A stretch of DNA of 64,000 nt from Cupriavidus necator A5-1 (GCF_000744095.1 NZ_JQLI01000001.1:3100001-3164000), one strand, 5' to 3'. Positions 24,642 to 33,551 are shown, numbered from the stretch's first letter. Notes: generated by a model from the letters alone, not told the origin. A program made the numbers and translations.

Positions 24642-25574
24642 ATGAAACCTGTCACGCTGATTGGCGCACCCACCGATGTCGGGGCCAGCACACGCGGCGC
24701 TTCGATGGGCCCCGAGGCCCTGCGCGTAGCCGGCCTGGTGCCGGCGCTGGTGCGCACCGGCCTGGACGTCGAAGACGCCGGCAACCTCGCCGGCCCCGAC
24801 AACCCCTGGCAGCCGCCGCGCGACGGCCTGCGCCACCTGGACGAAGTGGTGGCATGGAACCACGCCGTCCACGACGCCAGCCTGCGCGTGCTGCAGGCCG
24901 GGCGCGTGCCGCTGCTGCTGGGCGGCGACCACTGCCTGGCGATCGGCTCGATCAGCGCGGTGGCACGGCATTGCCGGGCCACCGGCAAGACCTTGATGGT
25001 GCTGTGGCTCGATGCGCACGCCGACGCCAATATCGGCACCACCACCCCGACCGGCAATATGCATGGCATGCCGGTGGCCTGCCTGTGCGGCCACGGCCCG
25101 CAGCCGCTGATCGCGTTGGCGGGCGAGGTGCCGGCGGTGACGCCCAGCGCGATCCGGCAGATCGGCATCCGCAGCGTCGACGCCGAGGAGAAACGCCGCC
25201 TGCACGAACTGCAGCTGGCCGTTTTCGACATGCGCTACATCGACGAGAACGGCATGCGCCACACCATGCAGCAGGCGCTGGCCGGCATCGACGCCAACAC
25301 GCACCTGCACGTCAGCTTCGACGTGGATTTCCTCGACTGCGCGATCGCACCCGGCGTGGGCACCACCGTGCCGGGCGGGCCTACCTACCGTGAAACCCAG
25401 CTGTGCATGGAGATGATCGCCGACACCGGCCGCCTGGCTTCGCTCGACGTGATGGAACTCAATCCGGCCTGCGACGTGCGCAACCAGACCGCGCACCTCG
25501 CAGTAGACTTGATGGAAAGCGTGTTCGGAAAATCCACCTTGTGGCGCCCGCCTGCGCCCGACACATCTGCCTGA
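24642..25574 (+). CDS. Arginase-family ureohydrolase
   Basis: The 310-residue protein has all the metal ligands of the ureohydrolase family: GGDHCLAIGS, WLDAHADAN and SFDVDFLDCAIAPGVGTTVPGG, a binuclear manganese site. The DAHAD stretch is followed by TTTPTGNMHGMPVA, which matches true arginase better than agmatinase. It would hydrolyse a guanidino compound to urea and an amine, classically arginine to ornithine. The neighbouring Bug receptor and sulfatase-type hydrolase raise the possibility of another guanidino compound. No arginine-pathway genes lie near. The start at 24642 lacks a strong ribosome site. Confidence 0.88.
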   Translation: MKPVTLIGAPTDVGASTRGASMGPEALRVAGLVPALVRTGLDVEDAGNLAGPDNPWQPPRDGLRHLDEVVAWNHAVHDASLRVLQAGRVPLLLGGDHCLAIGSISAVARHCRATGKTLMVLWLDAHADANIGTTTPTGNMHGMPVACLCGHGPQPLIALAGEVPAVTPSAIRQIGIRSVDAEEKRRLHELQLAVFDMRYIDENGMRHTMQQALAGIDANTHLHVSFDVDFLDCAIAPGVGTTVPGGPTYRETQLCMEMIADTGRLASLDVMELNPACDVRNQTAHLAVDLMESVFGKSTLWRPPAPDTSA

Positions 25575-25741
25575 AAAAGTTGCACAGCGTGCCTGTCGAT
25601 ACTGCAACCGCATGGCGCATGCGCCACCCGGGTGGTGCGGCGGTGGCGCGGGCAACCAGTCCGGTGGTACGTGCGGCGATGGCGTATGCCTTGCAACGTG
25701 GTCAACAAGGCCCGGCATTCGGGCCCGCAACCGGAGCGATC

Positions 25742-26266
25742 ATGAAGAACATCTGGATTCTTGTGGCGGACGAATCCGTCGCCCGCATTCTTGCCTCGCA
25801 TGGCGACGGCGCGCCGCTGGCGGTGGTCGAGGAAATCACTGATGCCGCCGCGCATGCCGACCGTGCCGACCTGCGCCGCGATGCCTATGGCCGCCGCGGA
25901 CATGCGTCCATGCAAGGCGGCGCAGGCCGCCCCGGCACCCACCAGAGCGGACCGTCCACGGTCACATCGTCCGCGGGCGAGGATGAACTGCATCAGGAAG
26001 CGCAGCTGTTCGCGCACCGCGTGTCGGACTACCTGGCCGATGCGCGCAACAAGCAACGTTACGAAGAGCTGGTGCTGATCGCTGCGCCGCGCTTCCTGGG
26101 CCTGCTGCGCAAGACCCTGCCCAGCGCCGTAAGCGACAAAGTCACCAAGGAAATCGACAAGGACTTTGCCCATGTGCCCCACAACGATCTGCACCAGCGG
26201 CTGACCGGTGAGGGCGTCGTGCCCGCGCTCCGGGTGGAACGCATCAATATGGGCCGCGATCGATAG
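25742..26266 (+). CDS. Host-attachment protein family (baeRF-like)
   Basis: The 174-residue protein matches the family often called protein required for attachment to host cells: it starts MKNIWILVADESVARILAS, has a Gly/Ser-rich polar middle, and ends with the ELVLIAAPRFLGLLRKTLP and KEIDKDFAHVPHNDL segments. These proteins have an eRF1-domain-like fold and no defined biochemical role. The family is common in beta-proteobacterial stress regions; the attachment label comes from Agrobacterium work and should not be taken literally. It lies 167 bp after the arginase. ATG at 25742 is the family start. Confidence 0.85.
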   Translation: MKNIWILVADESVARILASHGDGAPLAVVEEITDAAAHADRADLRRDAYGRRGHASMQGGAGRPGTHQSGPSTVTSSAGEDELHQEAQLFAHRVSDYLADARNKQRYEELVLIAAPRFLGLLRKTLPSAVSDKVTKEIDKDFAHVPHNDLHQRLTGEGVVPALRVERINMGRDR

Positions 26267-26313
26267 CACGGGTGCGCGGCCGCCACGCCACTGCGTGGGC
26301 GGCCGCAACGATC

Positions 26314-26415
26314 TCAGCGGCTGCCCGCGGCGCCGCTGCTGGAGCCAGTGGAACCGCTGGACGTGCCGCCCGGGCTGGTGGTGCTGGTGGCGCCGGAGGT
26401 GCTTGCCGCGGGTAA
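26314..26415 (-). other. Gly/Ser/Thr-rich reading frame without a start
   Basis: Reading the minus strand back from a TGA at 26314-26316 gives about 31 codons rich in Ser, Thr, Gly and Ala, such as STSGATSTTSPGGTSSGSTG, until an in-frame TAA. It has no start codon. It resembles the low-complexity tail of a small secreted protein and could be a decayed gene end. The rest of 26267-26470 shows no gene. Confidence 0.2.
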
Positions 26416-26470
26416 AAGTTACCGCGCGCGGCGCCCGGCACCGGCAGCGAAGTTCAGCGCTTGCTGAAAA

Positions 26471-26498
26471 CGCCGCCAGGCACGCTGGCGTGGCGGCG
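26471..26498 (-). terminator. Rho-independent terminator of the GntR gene
   Basis: CGCCGCCA at 26471-26478 pairs with TGGCGGCG at 26491-26498, and an inner CGCCAG/CTGGCG stem is also possible. On the minus strand the hairpin is followed by TTTTC. It lies 15 bp past the stop of the GntR gene, a classical terminator position. Confidence 0.7.
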
Positions 26499-26512
26499 AG
26501 CTCGCCCACCGC

Positions 26513-27280
26513 CTAGCGCTTCAGCGTCCACTTGTAGGCATAGCGGTCCGGACGGAACAGCAGTTCTCCGCAAAACAGCGGCACGCCCTCGATGTCATAC
26601 GGCGTGCTGCGCAGGCGCAGCAACGGATCGCCCTCGGCAACGCCGAGGCGGCGCGCCACTTCGGCGGGCGCGGCCACGGCACTGGATTCCATCGCCACTT
26701 CCTTGAAGCGGTAGCCCAGCCGGCTTTCGAACAACGACATCGCGTCGTTGGTTTCCAGGTCCTCCTGGGCCAGGCGCCGCATCAGCGCCTCGCGTCCCAT
26801 CAGGTTGAAGTAGGCCACCGGCGCATCGTCCCAGTAGCGCACGGTGGCAACGCTCAGCACCTTTTCCGAGGCGTCCAGGTTCAGCACCGCCGCCACGAAA
26901 GCCGGCGCACGCACCAGCCGCACCCCTGCCAGCTTGCCGTAGGCCAGCTTGCCGCGGGCGCGCGCGGTCTCGTAGAAGCCACTGAGCGCACCGAGGCTGG
27001 GCGTATCGGTGGGCCGCGTGACGAAACTGCCCTTGCCGTTGACCTTCTCGATCAGCCCCGCGTTGTGCAGCCCCGCCAGGGCCTGGCGCACGGTGATGCG
27101 GCTGACGGAAAACTCCGCCATCAGCTCCGCCTCGGACGGCAGCTTGGCGCCGGGGACCAGGCTGTTGCTGACGATCCGCTGGCGAATCTCGTTTTCGATC
27201 TCTTTGAACTTGGGCAGCAACACGTTGTGTTCCGCCTGGCGGCGGCTCCGATACGGGGGATTGGGGATTATACCTATCAT
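26513..27280 (-). CDS. GntR/HutC-family transcriptional regulator
   Basis: The 255-residue protein has a GntR helix-turn-helix (LPKFKEIENEIRQRIVSNSLVPGAKLPSEAELMAEFSVSRITVRQALAGLHNAGLIEKVNGKGSFVT) and a UTRA ligand-binding domain ending LLFRPDRYAYKWTLKR. The ATG at 27280 lies inside an operator-like palindrome and has no ribosome site; a GTG at 27223, just before LLPKFKEIE where family members usually start, is a good alternative. It is divergent from the TauD-like dioxygenase gene at 27374, with two palindromes between them, so it most likely represses both. A terminator follows it. Confidence 0.88.
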   Translation of the reverse strand: MIGIIPNPPYRSRRQAEHNVLLPKFKEIENEIRQRIVSNSLVPGAKLPSEAELMAEFSVSRITVRQALAGLHNAGLIEKVNGKGSFVTRPTDTPSLGALSGFYETARARGKLAYGKLAGVRLVRAPAFVAAVLNLDASEKVLSVATVRYWDDAPVAYFNLMGREALMRRLAQEDLETNDAMSLFESRLGYRFKEVAMESSAVAAPAEVARRLGVAEGDPLLRLRSTPYDIEGVPLFCGELLFRPDRYAYKWTLKR

Positions 27281-27321
27281 GACAGGTTGCAGCGCAAACC
27301 CATTGACCTGTTATAACAGGT
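27272..27321. promoter_or_regulatory. Two operator-like palindromes between GntR and dioxygenase genes
   Basis: ACCTGTTATAACAGGT at 27306-27321 is a perfect 16-bp palindrome. ACCTATCATGACAGGT at 27272-27287 has the same half-sites with one mismatch. Their centres are 34 bp apart, a little over three DNA turns, so two GntR dimers could bind the same face. The second overlaps the upstream ATG of the GntR gene. Confidence 0.7.
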
Positions 27322-27373
27322 AATGGCAGTATCCGACGTCATCGCCGCCCGACACAAAGCAAGGAGACAACGC

Positions 27374-28282
27374 ATGCAAGCCACCGCCCTCACCCTCAGC
27401 CCGGAAGCCTTCCGCGCGCAGGACCCGGAATCCTGGCCGTTTTCCGTGCGCCGCTGCACGCCGACCATCGGCGCGGAAGTCGACGGCATCGACTTCCGCG
27501 AGCCGCTGGACGACGACACCTACCTGGCGCTGCGTGCGGCGCTGCTGAAGTACAAGGTCCTGTTCTTCCGCAAGCAGGCCATCACGCCGGCGCAGCACGT
27601 GGCCGCGGCGCGCCGCTTTGGCGAGCTGGAAGTGCACCCGATGCTTGCCAACCACCCTGAGCATCCGGAGCTGGTGGTGTTCGGGCGCGACGGCGAGAAG
27701 CGCGGGCGCGAGAACCTGTATCACTCCGACGTAAGCTGGCGCGAAATCCCGTCGATGGGTTCGATGCTGCGCTGCGTGACCTGCCCGGATGTCGGCGGCG
27801 ACACCATCTGGGTCAATATGGCAGCGGCTTACGAGAACCTGCCCGGGCAGGTGAAGGCACGCATCGACAACCTGAAGGCCGTGCATGACGCGATGCCAAC
27901 CTTCGGCGTCGCGCTGAGCGAGGAGAAGTACGCCGAGATGCGCGCCAAGTACCCGCCGATGGTGCACCCGGTGGTGCGCGCCCATCCGGAGACCGGCGAG
28001 AAGATCCTCTTCGTCAACGAGGGCTTCACCACGCATTTCGCCAACTTCGCCAAGGGGGAGCCGTATCGCATCGGCTCCGACTACCGCCCGGCAGAGCTCG
28101 ACCTGCTGCAGTACCTGTATCGCCAGGCCGCCGCGCCGGAATACCAGGTGCGCCTGCGCTGGCAGCCGGACACGATCGCGTTGTGGGACAACCGTTCCAC
28201 GCAGCACTACGCCGTGCAGGACTACTTCCCGGCAGTGCGCCACATGAACCGCGCCACCATCATCGGCGACCGCCCGGTGTGA
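27374..28282 (+). CDS. TauD/TfdA-family Fe(II)/2-oxoglutarate dioxygenase
   Basis: The 302-residue protein is a full-length TauD-type dioxygenase. His117 and Asp119 (YHSDVSW) and His278 (RSTQHYA) form the 2-His-1-carboxylate iron site, and the Arg of MNRATIIGDRP would bind 2-oxoglutarate. MQATALTLSPEAF at 27374 is preferred because of the AGGAGACAACGC ribosome site; an upstream in-frame ATG overlaps the operator. Known relatives hydroxylate taurine, alkyl sulfates or phenoxyacetates and release an aldehyde or phenol. The broken aldehyde dehydrogenase just downstream may once have handled that product. Likely under control of the divergent GntR protein. Confidence 0.88.
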   Translation: MQATALTLSPEAFRAQDPESWPFSVRRCTPTIGAEVDGIDFREPLDDDTYLALRAALLKYKVLFFRKQAITPAQHVAAARRFGELEVHPMLANHPEHPELVVFGRDGEKRGRENLYHSDVSWREIPSMGSMLRCVTCPDVGGDTIWVNMAAAYENLPGQVKARIDNLKAVHDAMPTFGVALSEEKYAEMRAKYPPMVHPVVRAHPETGEKILFVNEGFTTHFANFAKGEPYRIGSDYRPAELDLLQYLYRQAAAPEYQVRLRWQPDTIALWDNRSTQHYAVQDYFPAVRHMNRATIIGDRPV

Positions 28283-28320
28283 GCCGCGCCGAACCACCGA
28301 CCTTGCAGAAAAAAACGCAC

Positions 28321-28952
28321 ATGAATATCGTCGACAAGTTCTACATCAACGGCCAGTGAGTACAGCCCGCGCCGAGCGCGACCCAGGCCGACATCATCGA
28401 CCCGACCACCGAAGCCGTCGCCGGCAAGCTCGCCATGGGCACCGCCGCGGACGTGGAGCAGGCGGTGGCCGCCGCCCGCGCGGCCTTCCCGGCGTGGTCC
28501 GCGTCGAGCCGCGAAGACCGCATCGCGCTGCTCGAGCGCATCATCGCCGCCTACCAGGCGCGCCTGCGCGACCTGGCCGCGGCCGTGCGCCAGGAGATCG
28601 GCGCGCCGGTCACGCTGGCCACCAACGCAGGCGCTGCGCGAGTTCGAGTTCGAGACCGCGCGCGGCAAGAGCTACCTCCTGCGCGAGGCCATCGGCGTGG
28701 AGGTGCTGATCACGCCCTGGAACTGGCCGCTGAACCGACACCGAGTTCGGGCTGGCGGCCTACATCGCCTCGTCCGACCCCGCGCGCACGCGCAGGCTGG
28801 CCGCGCAACTGCGCGCCGGCAGCGTGCGCATCAATGGCGCGATGCTGGATGTCACCGCCCCGTTCGGCGGCTACAAGAGCTCCGGCAACGGACGCGAGTT
28901 CGGCCCGGAGGGCATTGCCGAGTTCTTTGAAACCAAGACGGTGACTGGCTGA
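28321..28952 (+). pseudogene. Aldehyde dehydrogenase pseudogene
   Basis: The start MNIVDKFYINGQ at 28321 is a normal aldehyde dehydrogenase beginning, but the next codon is TGA where Trp or another residue is expected. The same frame then continues with IDPTTEAVAGKLAMG and AAVRQEIGAPVTLA. Near 28635 the frame shifts to ALREFEFETARGKSYLLREA and ITPWNWPLN. The sequence then jumps to TEFGLAAYIASSDPARTRRLA and the family C-terminus PFGGYKSSGNGREFG. About half of a normal 475-residue enzyme is missing, including the catalytic Cys and Glu. It therefore has a stop, a frameshift and a large internal deletion, and cannot be functional. Confidence 0.9.
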
Positions 28953-28989
28953 CCGGCGCGCCTGACCTCTGCGGGCGTGCCCGTGGCGA

Positions 28990-29796
28990 TCAGGCGCCCG
29001 CCGCAGAGCGCACCCTCAGCACGGAGGTCGTGATGTCGCGCGGGATCCAGATGCGCGCACTGTCTTCGCCGGCACGGGCCAGCACCATGTGGTGGTCGTA
29101 GTAGTGCGGCCGGTACAGGCCGCGCAGCCACTGCCACCGGACGCCCGTCGCCGTCGCGCATCAGCCGCATCACCGAGAGCAGCGCGGCGCCCATGGGCTC
29201 GTCCAGCAGCGGCGCCACGTGCGCGTCCGCCAGGCAGCTGAAGATGCTCTGGTCCGCCTGGCTGATGCGCACGCCGCCGCGCTCAAGCAAGGCCAGCACC
29301 GAGGTCTGGGTAATCGCCTGCGGCGTCAGCAGGGGCGCCAGTTCCGGCGGGGTGTACATAGTGACGCACGAAACCGGGCGCCCTTCCCGGCTGCGCACGC
29401 GCACGATGCGCAACACCGCCTGCATCGGCGGCACATCCAGCAGCGGCGCACTTCGGCCGGGCAAGGCAGCATGCCGTACTCGATCAGCCGGATCGCGGTC
29501 TCGCCGATGTCCTCCACCAGGTTGCCCGCCAGCCGCCAGGTCCGCGCCAGGCCAGGCGCGCGGCTGGCATGGTCCTTGTTGAGGAAGGTCCCGTGGCCGG
29601 CGCGCCGATATACCAGCCCTTCCTTGACCAGTTCGGAAAGCGCGCGCCGCATGGTTACCCGCGCCACCTTATATTGGTCCACCAGTTTTAATTCAGGAGG
29701 CAGACCGGTCTGGTCGAAAATGCCGCTGGCGATTTGCCGGCGCAGTATGAGGTAGATCTGGTGATAACGCGGCACAGGAGTACTGGATTTCGCCAT
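28990..29796 (-). pseudogene. GntR-family regulator pseudogene (two frameshifts)
   Basis: From ATG at 29796 the minus strand encodes MAKSSTPVPRYHQIYLILRRQIASGIF, a GntR helix-turn-helix (VARVTMRRALSELVKEGLVYRRAGHGTF) and the start of a UTRA domain. Near 29460 the frame must shift to continue with PPMQAVLRIVRVRSREGRPVS and the DQSIFSCLADAHVAPLLDEP segment. Near 29145 it shifts again to RWQWLRGLYRPHYYDHHMVL and a normal GntR end at 28990. Joined, the pieces give a complete-looking regulator of about 265 residues. It is next to the broken aldehyde dehydrogenase and likely lost selection with it. Sequencing errors could explain single-base shifts but not both genes. Confidence 0.85.
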
Positions 29797-30197
29797 GGTC
29801 GTCCGGATGAAACCTGATTGCAACGCCTTGATCCGTAAGAGTTGTCCGTTGGGGCGGCGGCGCCTTCGGGGCAAGGTCCGAAGTAGCCCGAACGATATCG
29901 CAGGATTTCCGGTGACCTCAATGGGACATTAAATGGAACATTTTCAGAGTTTTCGGAAATACAACAGAAATGGGGAATCCTGCCATATTCCCGGACCCTG
30001 ATTTTTATTAAATACTTCACGCGAAAATGGCATTCCCGGCAATGGCTGCACCGGTTTGCGGGATTACCCATGCAGCCATGCGCGGGACACCTGCCGCGCT
30101 TGTCTGACACCAGCTGGCGGCGGCGTCCGACAGCCGGCGGCTGCGGGCCGGCTAAGCTTCATAGACAGCGCCAGGCCTTTCGCCGAAGCGCCTGGCT
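29797..30197. other. Intergenic region with inverted repeats, no gene
   Basis: No protein-like frame was found. The stretch 29930-30030 is unusually AT-rich. GGGAAT at 29973-29978 and ATTCCC at 29987-29992 form an inverted repeat with an 8-bp gap, possibly an old operator of the GntR pseudogene. AGCCGGC at 30132-30138 and GCCGGCT at 30147-30153 form a hairpin just before the transporter gene. Confidence 0.4.
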
Positions 30198-31475
30198 ATG
30201 TCGAGCATTCCCGATCCCAATCCCTCCCCGCTGCCGCCCGCCCCGCCAACGGAACCCATGTCAGCCGATAACGGCCTTCGCGCGCGCGTAGCCGGAACCG
30301 GCGATGATGCAGCCGCCGCCGTGGCGGAAGCGGCGGCTGGCGCGGAAGGCACCGCCGAGCTTCCGGTCGAAACGCCGGCGGTGGTGGTGACCCCGTCCGA
30401 TGCGGTCAGCGCGGCGCTGCACCGTGCCAGCACGGCGCTGGTGGTGCTGGCCTGCCTGTTCTCTCTGTATGCGCTGCACATTGCGCGCGACTTCCTGGTG
30501 CCGGTGATGATCGCCATCGTGATGGCCTACCTGCTCGATCCGCTGGTATGCGCGCTGCAGCGGCTGGGCCTGCCGCGCGCGCTGGCCGGCACCGTGGTGG
30601 TGCTGGCCTTGCTGTGCGCGCTGCTCAGCGGCGCCTACCTGCTGCAGGGGCAGGTGGAGTCCATCGTCAACAGCCTGCCGGAGGCGGCCAGCAAGATCTC
30701 GCGCTCGATCGGCGCGCTGCTCAGCGGCGACGACTCGATGTGGCAGAAGGTACGGCGCGCCGCCACTGTGCTAAGCGGCACCGGGCAGCCGCCGGCGCGC
30801 GGCGCGCGCGTGGTGGTGGAACATCCGGACCAGATCAACAACATGCTGCTGGCCGGCTCGGTGAGCATGTTCGCCATGGCCGGGCAGGCGGTGGTGGTGG
30901 TGTTCCTGCTGTACTTCCTGCTGCTGGCCGGCGACACCTTCAAGCGCAAGTTCATCAAGATGGTGGGCAGCACCATCTCGGAGAAGAAGATCAGCGTGCA
31001 TATGCTGGACGAGGTCAACCTGTCGATCCGCCGCTACATGGGCATGTTGCTGGTGACCAATGCCGGCCTGGGCGTGTGCACCTGGCTGTTGCTCAAGTGG
31101 CTTGGCGTCGACAACGCCGGCAGCTGGTCGATCGCGGCGGCGGCGCTGCACCTGGTGCCGTATTTCGGGGCGATGGCAATCTCGGTGTGCCTGGGCGTGG
31201 TGACTTTCATGCAGTTTGGCACGCTGGCCATGGCCGCGGCGGCGGCGGGCGGATCCTTGCTGATTGCGACACTGATTGGCTCGGTCATCACCACGTGGAT
31301 GACCGGGCGCATGGCCAAGATGAACGCCGTGGCGGTGTTCGTCGCGCTGCTGCTGTTCACGTGGCTGTGGGGCGTGTGGGGCATGCTGCTCGCGATCCCG
31401 CTGATCACCATCGTCAAGGTCGTTGCCGATCACGTCGAAGGGCTGAAAGTGGTGGCGGAGTTCCTTGGCGAGTAA
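30198..31475 (+). CDS. AI-2E family transporter (PerM-like)
   Basis: The 425-residue membrane protein belongs to the AI-2E/PerM exporter family. After an acidic, Pro/Ala-rich cytoplasmic N-terminus of about 75 residues it has hydrophobic segments such as ALVVLACLFSLYALHIARDFLVPVMIAIVMAYLL, LAGTVVVLALLCALLSGAYLL and AGQAVVVVFLLYFLLLAG, and it ends with the family hallmark WLWGVWGMLLAIPLITIVKVVADH. Members export peptides, autoinducers or ions; the cargo here is unknown. A second possible start at 30258 would remove 20 residues of the disordered leader. Confidence 0.88.
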   Translation: MSSIPDPNPSPLPPAPPTEPMSADNGLRARVAGTGDDAAAAVAEAAAGAEGTAELPVETPAVVVTPSDAVSAALHRASTALVVLACLFSLYALHIARDFLVPVMIAIVMAYLLDPLVCALQRLGLPRALAGTVVVLALLCALLSGAYLLQGQVESIVNSLPEAASKISRSIGALLSGDDSMWQKVRRAATVLSGTGQPPARGARVVVEHPDQINNMLLAGSVSMFAMAGQAVVVVFLLYFLLLAGDTFKRKFIKMVGSTISEKKISVHMLDEVNLSIRRYMGMLLVTNAGLGVCTWLLLKWLGVDNAGSWSIAAAALHLVPYFGAMAISVCLGVVTFMQFGTLAMAAAAAGGSLLIATLIGSVITTWMTGRMAKMNAVAVFVALLLFTWLWGVWGMLLAIPLITIVKVVADHVEGLKVVAEFLGE

Positions 31476-31585
31476 CCCTTGGCCCATCATTGGCCTGTCC
31501 CCGGCGCTTGCCGCACCTATACTGGAAACGCGAATGCTGCACCACAGCATTTCTTGCTGCGGAGTTCGCGCTGGAGGAAAACCAT

Positions 31586-31801
31586 ATGTCTTTGTGCGAC
31601 CTTTGCCTGTCGCAACTGGAGCGGCCCGGCCATGTGCCGCCCCATCCGAAACTGGCAATATCCGCCACGCTGCGCACCGCCAGCGGCCAGAACGCGTTCG
31701 TGTACCGCTGCGACCGCTGCGGTCAGACGCTGCTGCTGGCTGCTGACGACGGAGAGGCGCCCGACCGCTGGACGCGGCTGGACGCTGACGGATGGAATTG
31801 A
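31586..31801 (+). CDS. Small zinc-ribbon-like protein
   Basis: The 71-residue protein starts at 31586 after a strong GGAGG ribosome site. It has two CxxC pairs: CDLC near the start and CDRC in the middle (VYRCDRCGQTLLL), so it probably binds zinc or another metal as a zinc ribbon. I do not recognise a named family. It lies between the PerM-like transporter and a DUF3079 protein, both on the same strand, and is soluble. Confidence 0.75.
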   Translation: MSLCDLCLSQLERPGHVPPHPKLAISATLRTASGQNAFVYRCDRCGQTLLLAADDGEAPDRWTRLDADGWN

Positions 31802-31915
31802 ATGGCGTTCAGCACGGGCGCGCTTGCGGTGCGCCTTGACGGCGCGCAAATCCCTGTCGCGCACGCGTGGACATAATGGCCTCGGCGGCCATCCTCCGGC
31901 CGCCCACCACACGCC

Positions 31916-32116
31916 ATGGCCAAGAAATTCCCCCTGCATCCCAGCCACCCCGAGCGCGTCTGCTGGGGCTGCGACAAATACTGCCCCACCGACGCCATGG
32001 GATGCGGCAACGGCTCCAGCCGCACGCAGCATCCCATCGAACTGCTCGGGGAAGACTGGCTGGAGTTTGGCGACTGGGGCATCGAGGCCCCAGCCAAGAC
32101 CAGCGCCGGCGCCTGA
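31916..32116 (+). CDS. DUF3079 family protein
   Basis: The 66-residue protein has a cysteine-rich core CWGCDKYCPTDAMGCGNG and a C-terminal GEDWLEFGDWG, which match the DUF3079 family. The four Cys in this core could hold zinc or an iron-sulfur cluster, but no function is known. It is common in Burkholderiaceae. The start at 31916 has no strong ribosome site. It is convergent with the alcohol dehydrogenase gene, 10 bp away. Confidence 0.85.
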   Translation: MAKKFPLHPSHPERVCWGCDKYCPTDAMGCGNGSSRTQHPIELLGEDWLEFGDWGIEAPAKTSAGA

Positions 32117-32126
32117 GCCCCTGCCG

Positions 32127-33299
32127 CTAGCCGACGCGCATCACCACCTTGACGCAGCCGTCCTGCTTTTCGCGGAAGGTCTGGTACATGCCGGGGCCTT
32201 CCTCCAGCGTCACGCGATGGCTGATCACGAACGACGGATCGAACTCGCCACGCTGGATGCGCCGCAGCAGGTCATCGGTCCAGCGGTTGACGTGGGTCTG
32301 CCCGGTACGCACGGTCAGGCCCTTGTTCATCAACGCGCCCATCGGGACCTTGTCGATCAGCCCGCCATAGACGCCCGGCACCGACAACACGCCCGCCGGG
32401 CGGCAGACGTAGATCATCTCGCGCAGCACATGGGGCCGGTCGGACTCCAGCATCACGGCCTGCTTGACCCGGTCATAGGCCGAATCGAGCGAGCCGGTGG
32501 CATGCGCCTCCAGCCCGACCGCGTCGATGCACTTGTCCGGCCCTTTGCCCCTGGTCTGCTCGTTGAGGGCTTCGGGGATGCTGACCTGCCCGAAGTTCAG
32601 CGGCGTCGCGCCCAGCTCCTCGGCCATGGCCAGGCGCTCTGGCACCCGGTCGATCGCGATCACGCGCTGCGCGCCCTGCAGCAGCGCACTCAGGATGCAG
32701 AACTGCCCCACCGGGCCCGCGCCCCACACCGCGACGATGTCCTCGGGCTGGATCTCGCACTGCGCCGCGGCCTGCCAGCCGGTGGGCAGGATATCGCCCA
32801 GGAACAGCACCGATTCATCCGAAAGCCCGTCCGGTATCTTGACCGGCGCGACGTCGGCATAGGGTACGCGCACATACTCCGCCTGGCCTCCGGCATAGCC
32901 GCCGGTCAGGTGGGTGTAGCCGAACAGGCCGGCGGTGCTGTGGCCGAACACCTTTTCCGCGTTCGCCTTGTTGCGGTTGGTGCGCTCGCACACCGAGAAG
33001 TTGCCGCGGCGGCACTGGTCGCATTCGCCACAGCAGATAGTAAAGGGCACCACCACGCGGTCCCCCACGCGCAGGCGCCGGTTCTCCGGCCCGACCTCGA
33101 CCACTTCGCCCATGAACTCGTGGCCCAGGATGTCGCCCTTTTCCATGCCCGGCACGAAGCCGTTGTACAGGTGCAGGTCTGAGCCGCAGATGGCACAGCT
33201 CGAGACCTTGACGATGGCATCGCGCGGATGCTCGATGACAGGGTCGGGAACCGTGTCGCAGCGGATGTCGTGCTTGCCATGCCAACAGAGTGCTTTCAT
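32127..33299 (-). CDS. Zinc-dependent alcohol dehydrogenase (formaldehyde-dehydrogenase-like)
   Basis: The 390-residue protein is a medium-chain zinc dehydrogenase. The catalytic zinc ligand Cys38 is in [13 protein letters not shown] and the His is in GHEFMGEV. The structural zinc cysteines cluster in [16 protein letters not shown]. The NAD(P) site reads [22 protein letters not shown]. The pattern is closest to glutathione-independent formaldehyde dehydrogenase-type enzymes with a long substrate loop. [10 protein letters not shown] at 33299 follows AAGGAATCCCC. It is divergent from the succinate-semialdehyde dehydrogenase gene. It may interconvert an alcohol and the semialdehyde, though detoxification is equally possible. 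Confidence 0.88.
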   Translation of the reverse strand: MKALCWHGKHDIRCDTVPDPVIEHPRDAIVKVSSCAICGSDLHLYNGFVPGMEKGDILGHEFMGEVVEVGPENRRLRVGDRVVVPFTICCGECDQCRRGNFSVCERTNRNKANAEKVFGHSTAGLFGYTHLTGGYAGGQAEYVRVPYADVAPVKIPDGLSDESVLFLGDILPTGWQAAAQCEIQPEDIVAVWGAGPVGQFCILSALLQGAQRVIAIDRVPERLAMAEELGATPLNFGQVSIPEALNEQTRGKGPDKCIDAVGLEAHATGSLDSAYDRVKQAVMLESDRPHVLREMIYVCRPAGVLSVPGVYGGLIDKVPMGALMNKGLTVRTGQTHVNRWTDDLLRRIQRGEFDPSFVISHRVTLEEGPGMYQTFREKQDGCVKVVMRVG

Positions 33300-33471
33300 G
33301 GGGATTCCTTGCGTATTCCGGGCCCGCAGCCATCGGCTGCGCCAATGGCACAGGCTGACGCAAGCTCTGTTCCAATGCGCCGAGGCAGGCACTGCAAGGC
33401 CACATGCGTGCCGGCGCGTGGCCGGCCCTGACGTTTTACACGCGGGTGGCAGCAAGAACTACAACGCGCAG

Positions 33472-33487
33472 GAGGATTACAATCCTC
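33472..33487. promoter_or_regulatory. Perfect 16-bp palindrome upstream of the semialdehyde dehydrogenase
   Basis: GAGGATTACAATCCTC has 7-bp arms around a 2-bp centre. It lies between the divergent dehydrogenase genes, 64 bp before the plus-strand ATG. It is a candidate operator for a regulator encoded elsewhere, since none is adjacent. Confidence 0.5.
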
Positions 33488-33551
33488 TTCACCCACCACG
33501 CCTTTTCACCGAGACCCCGGGCATACGCACCGGGGATCCACCGAGACGACC

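Noticed and set aside
29941..30060. Possible small RNA or riboswitch in the AT-rich gap
   Set aside because: Inverted repeats are present but no known riboswitch core or terminator-like end was recognised, and the next gene gives no clue to a ligand.
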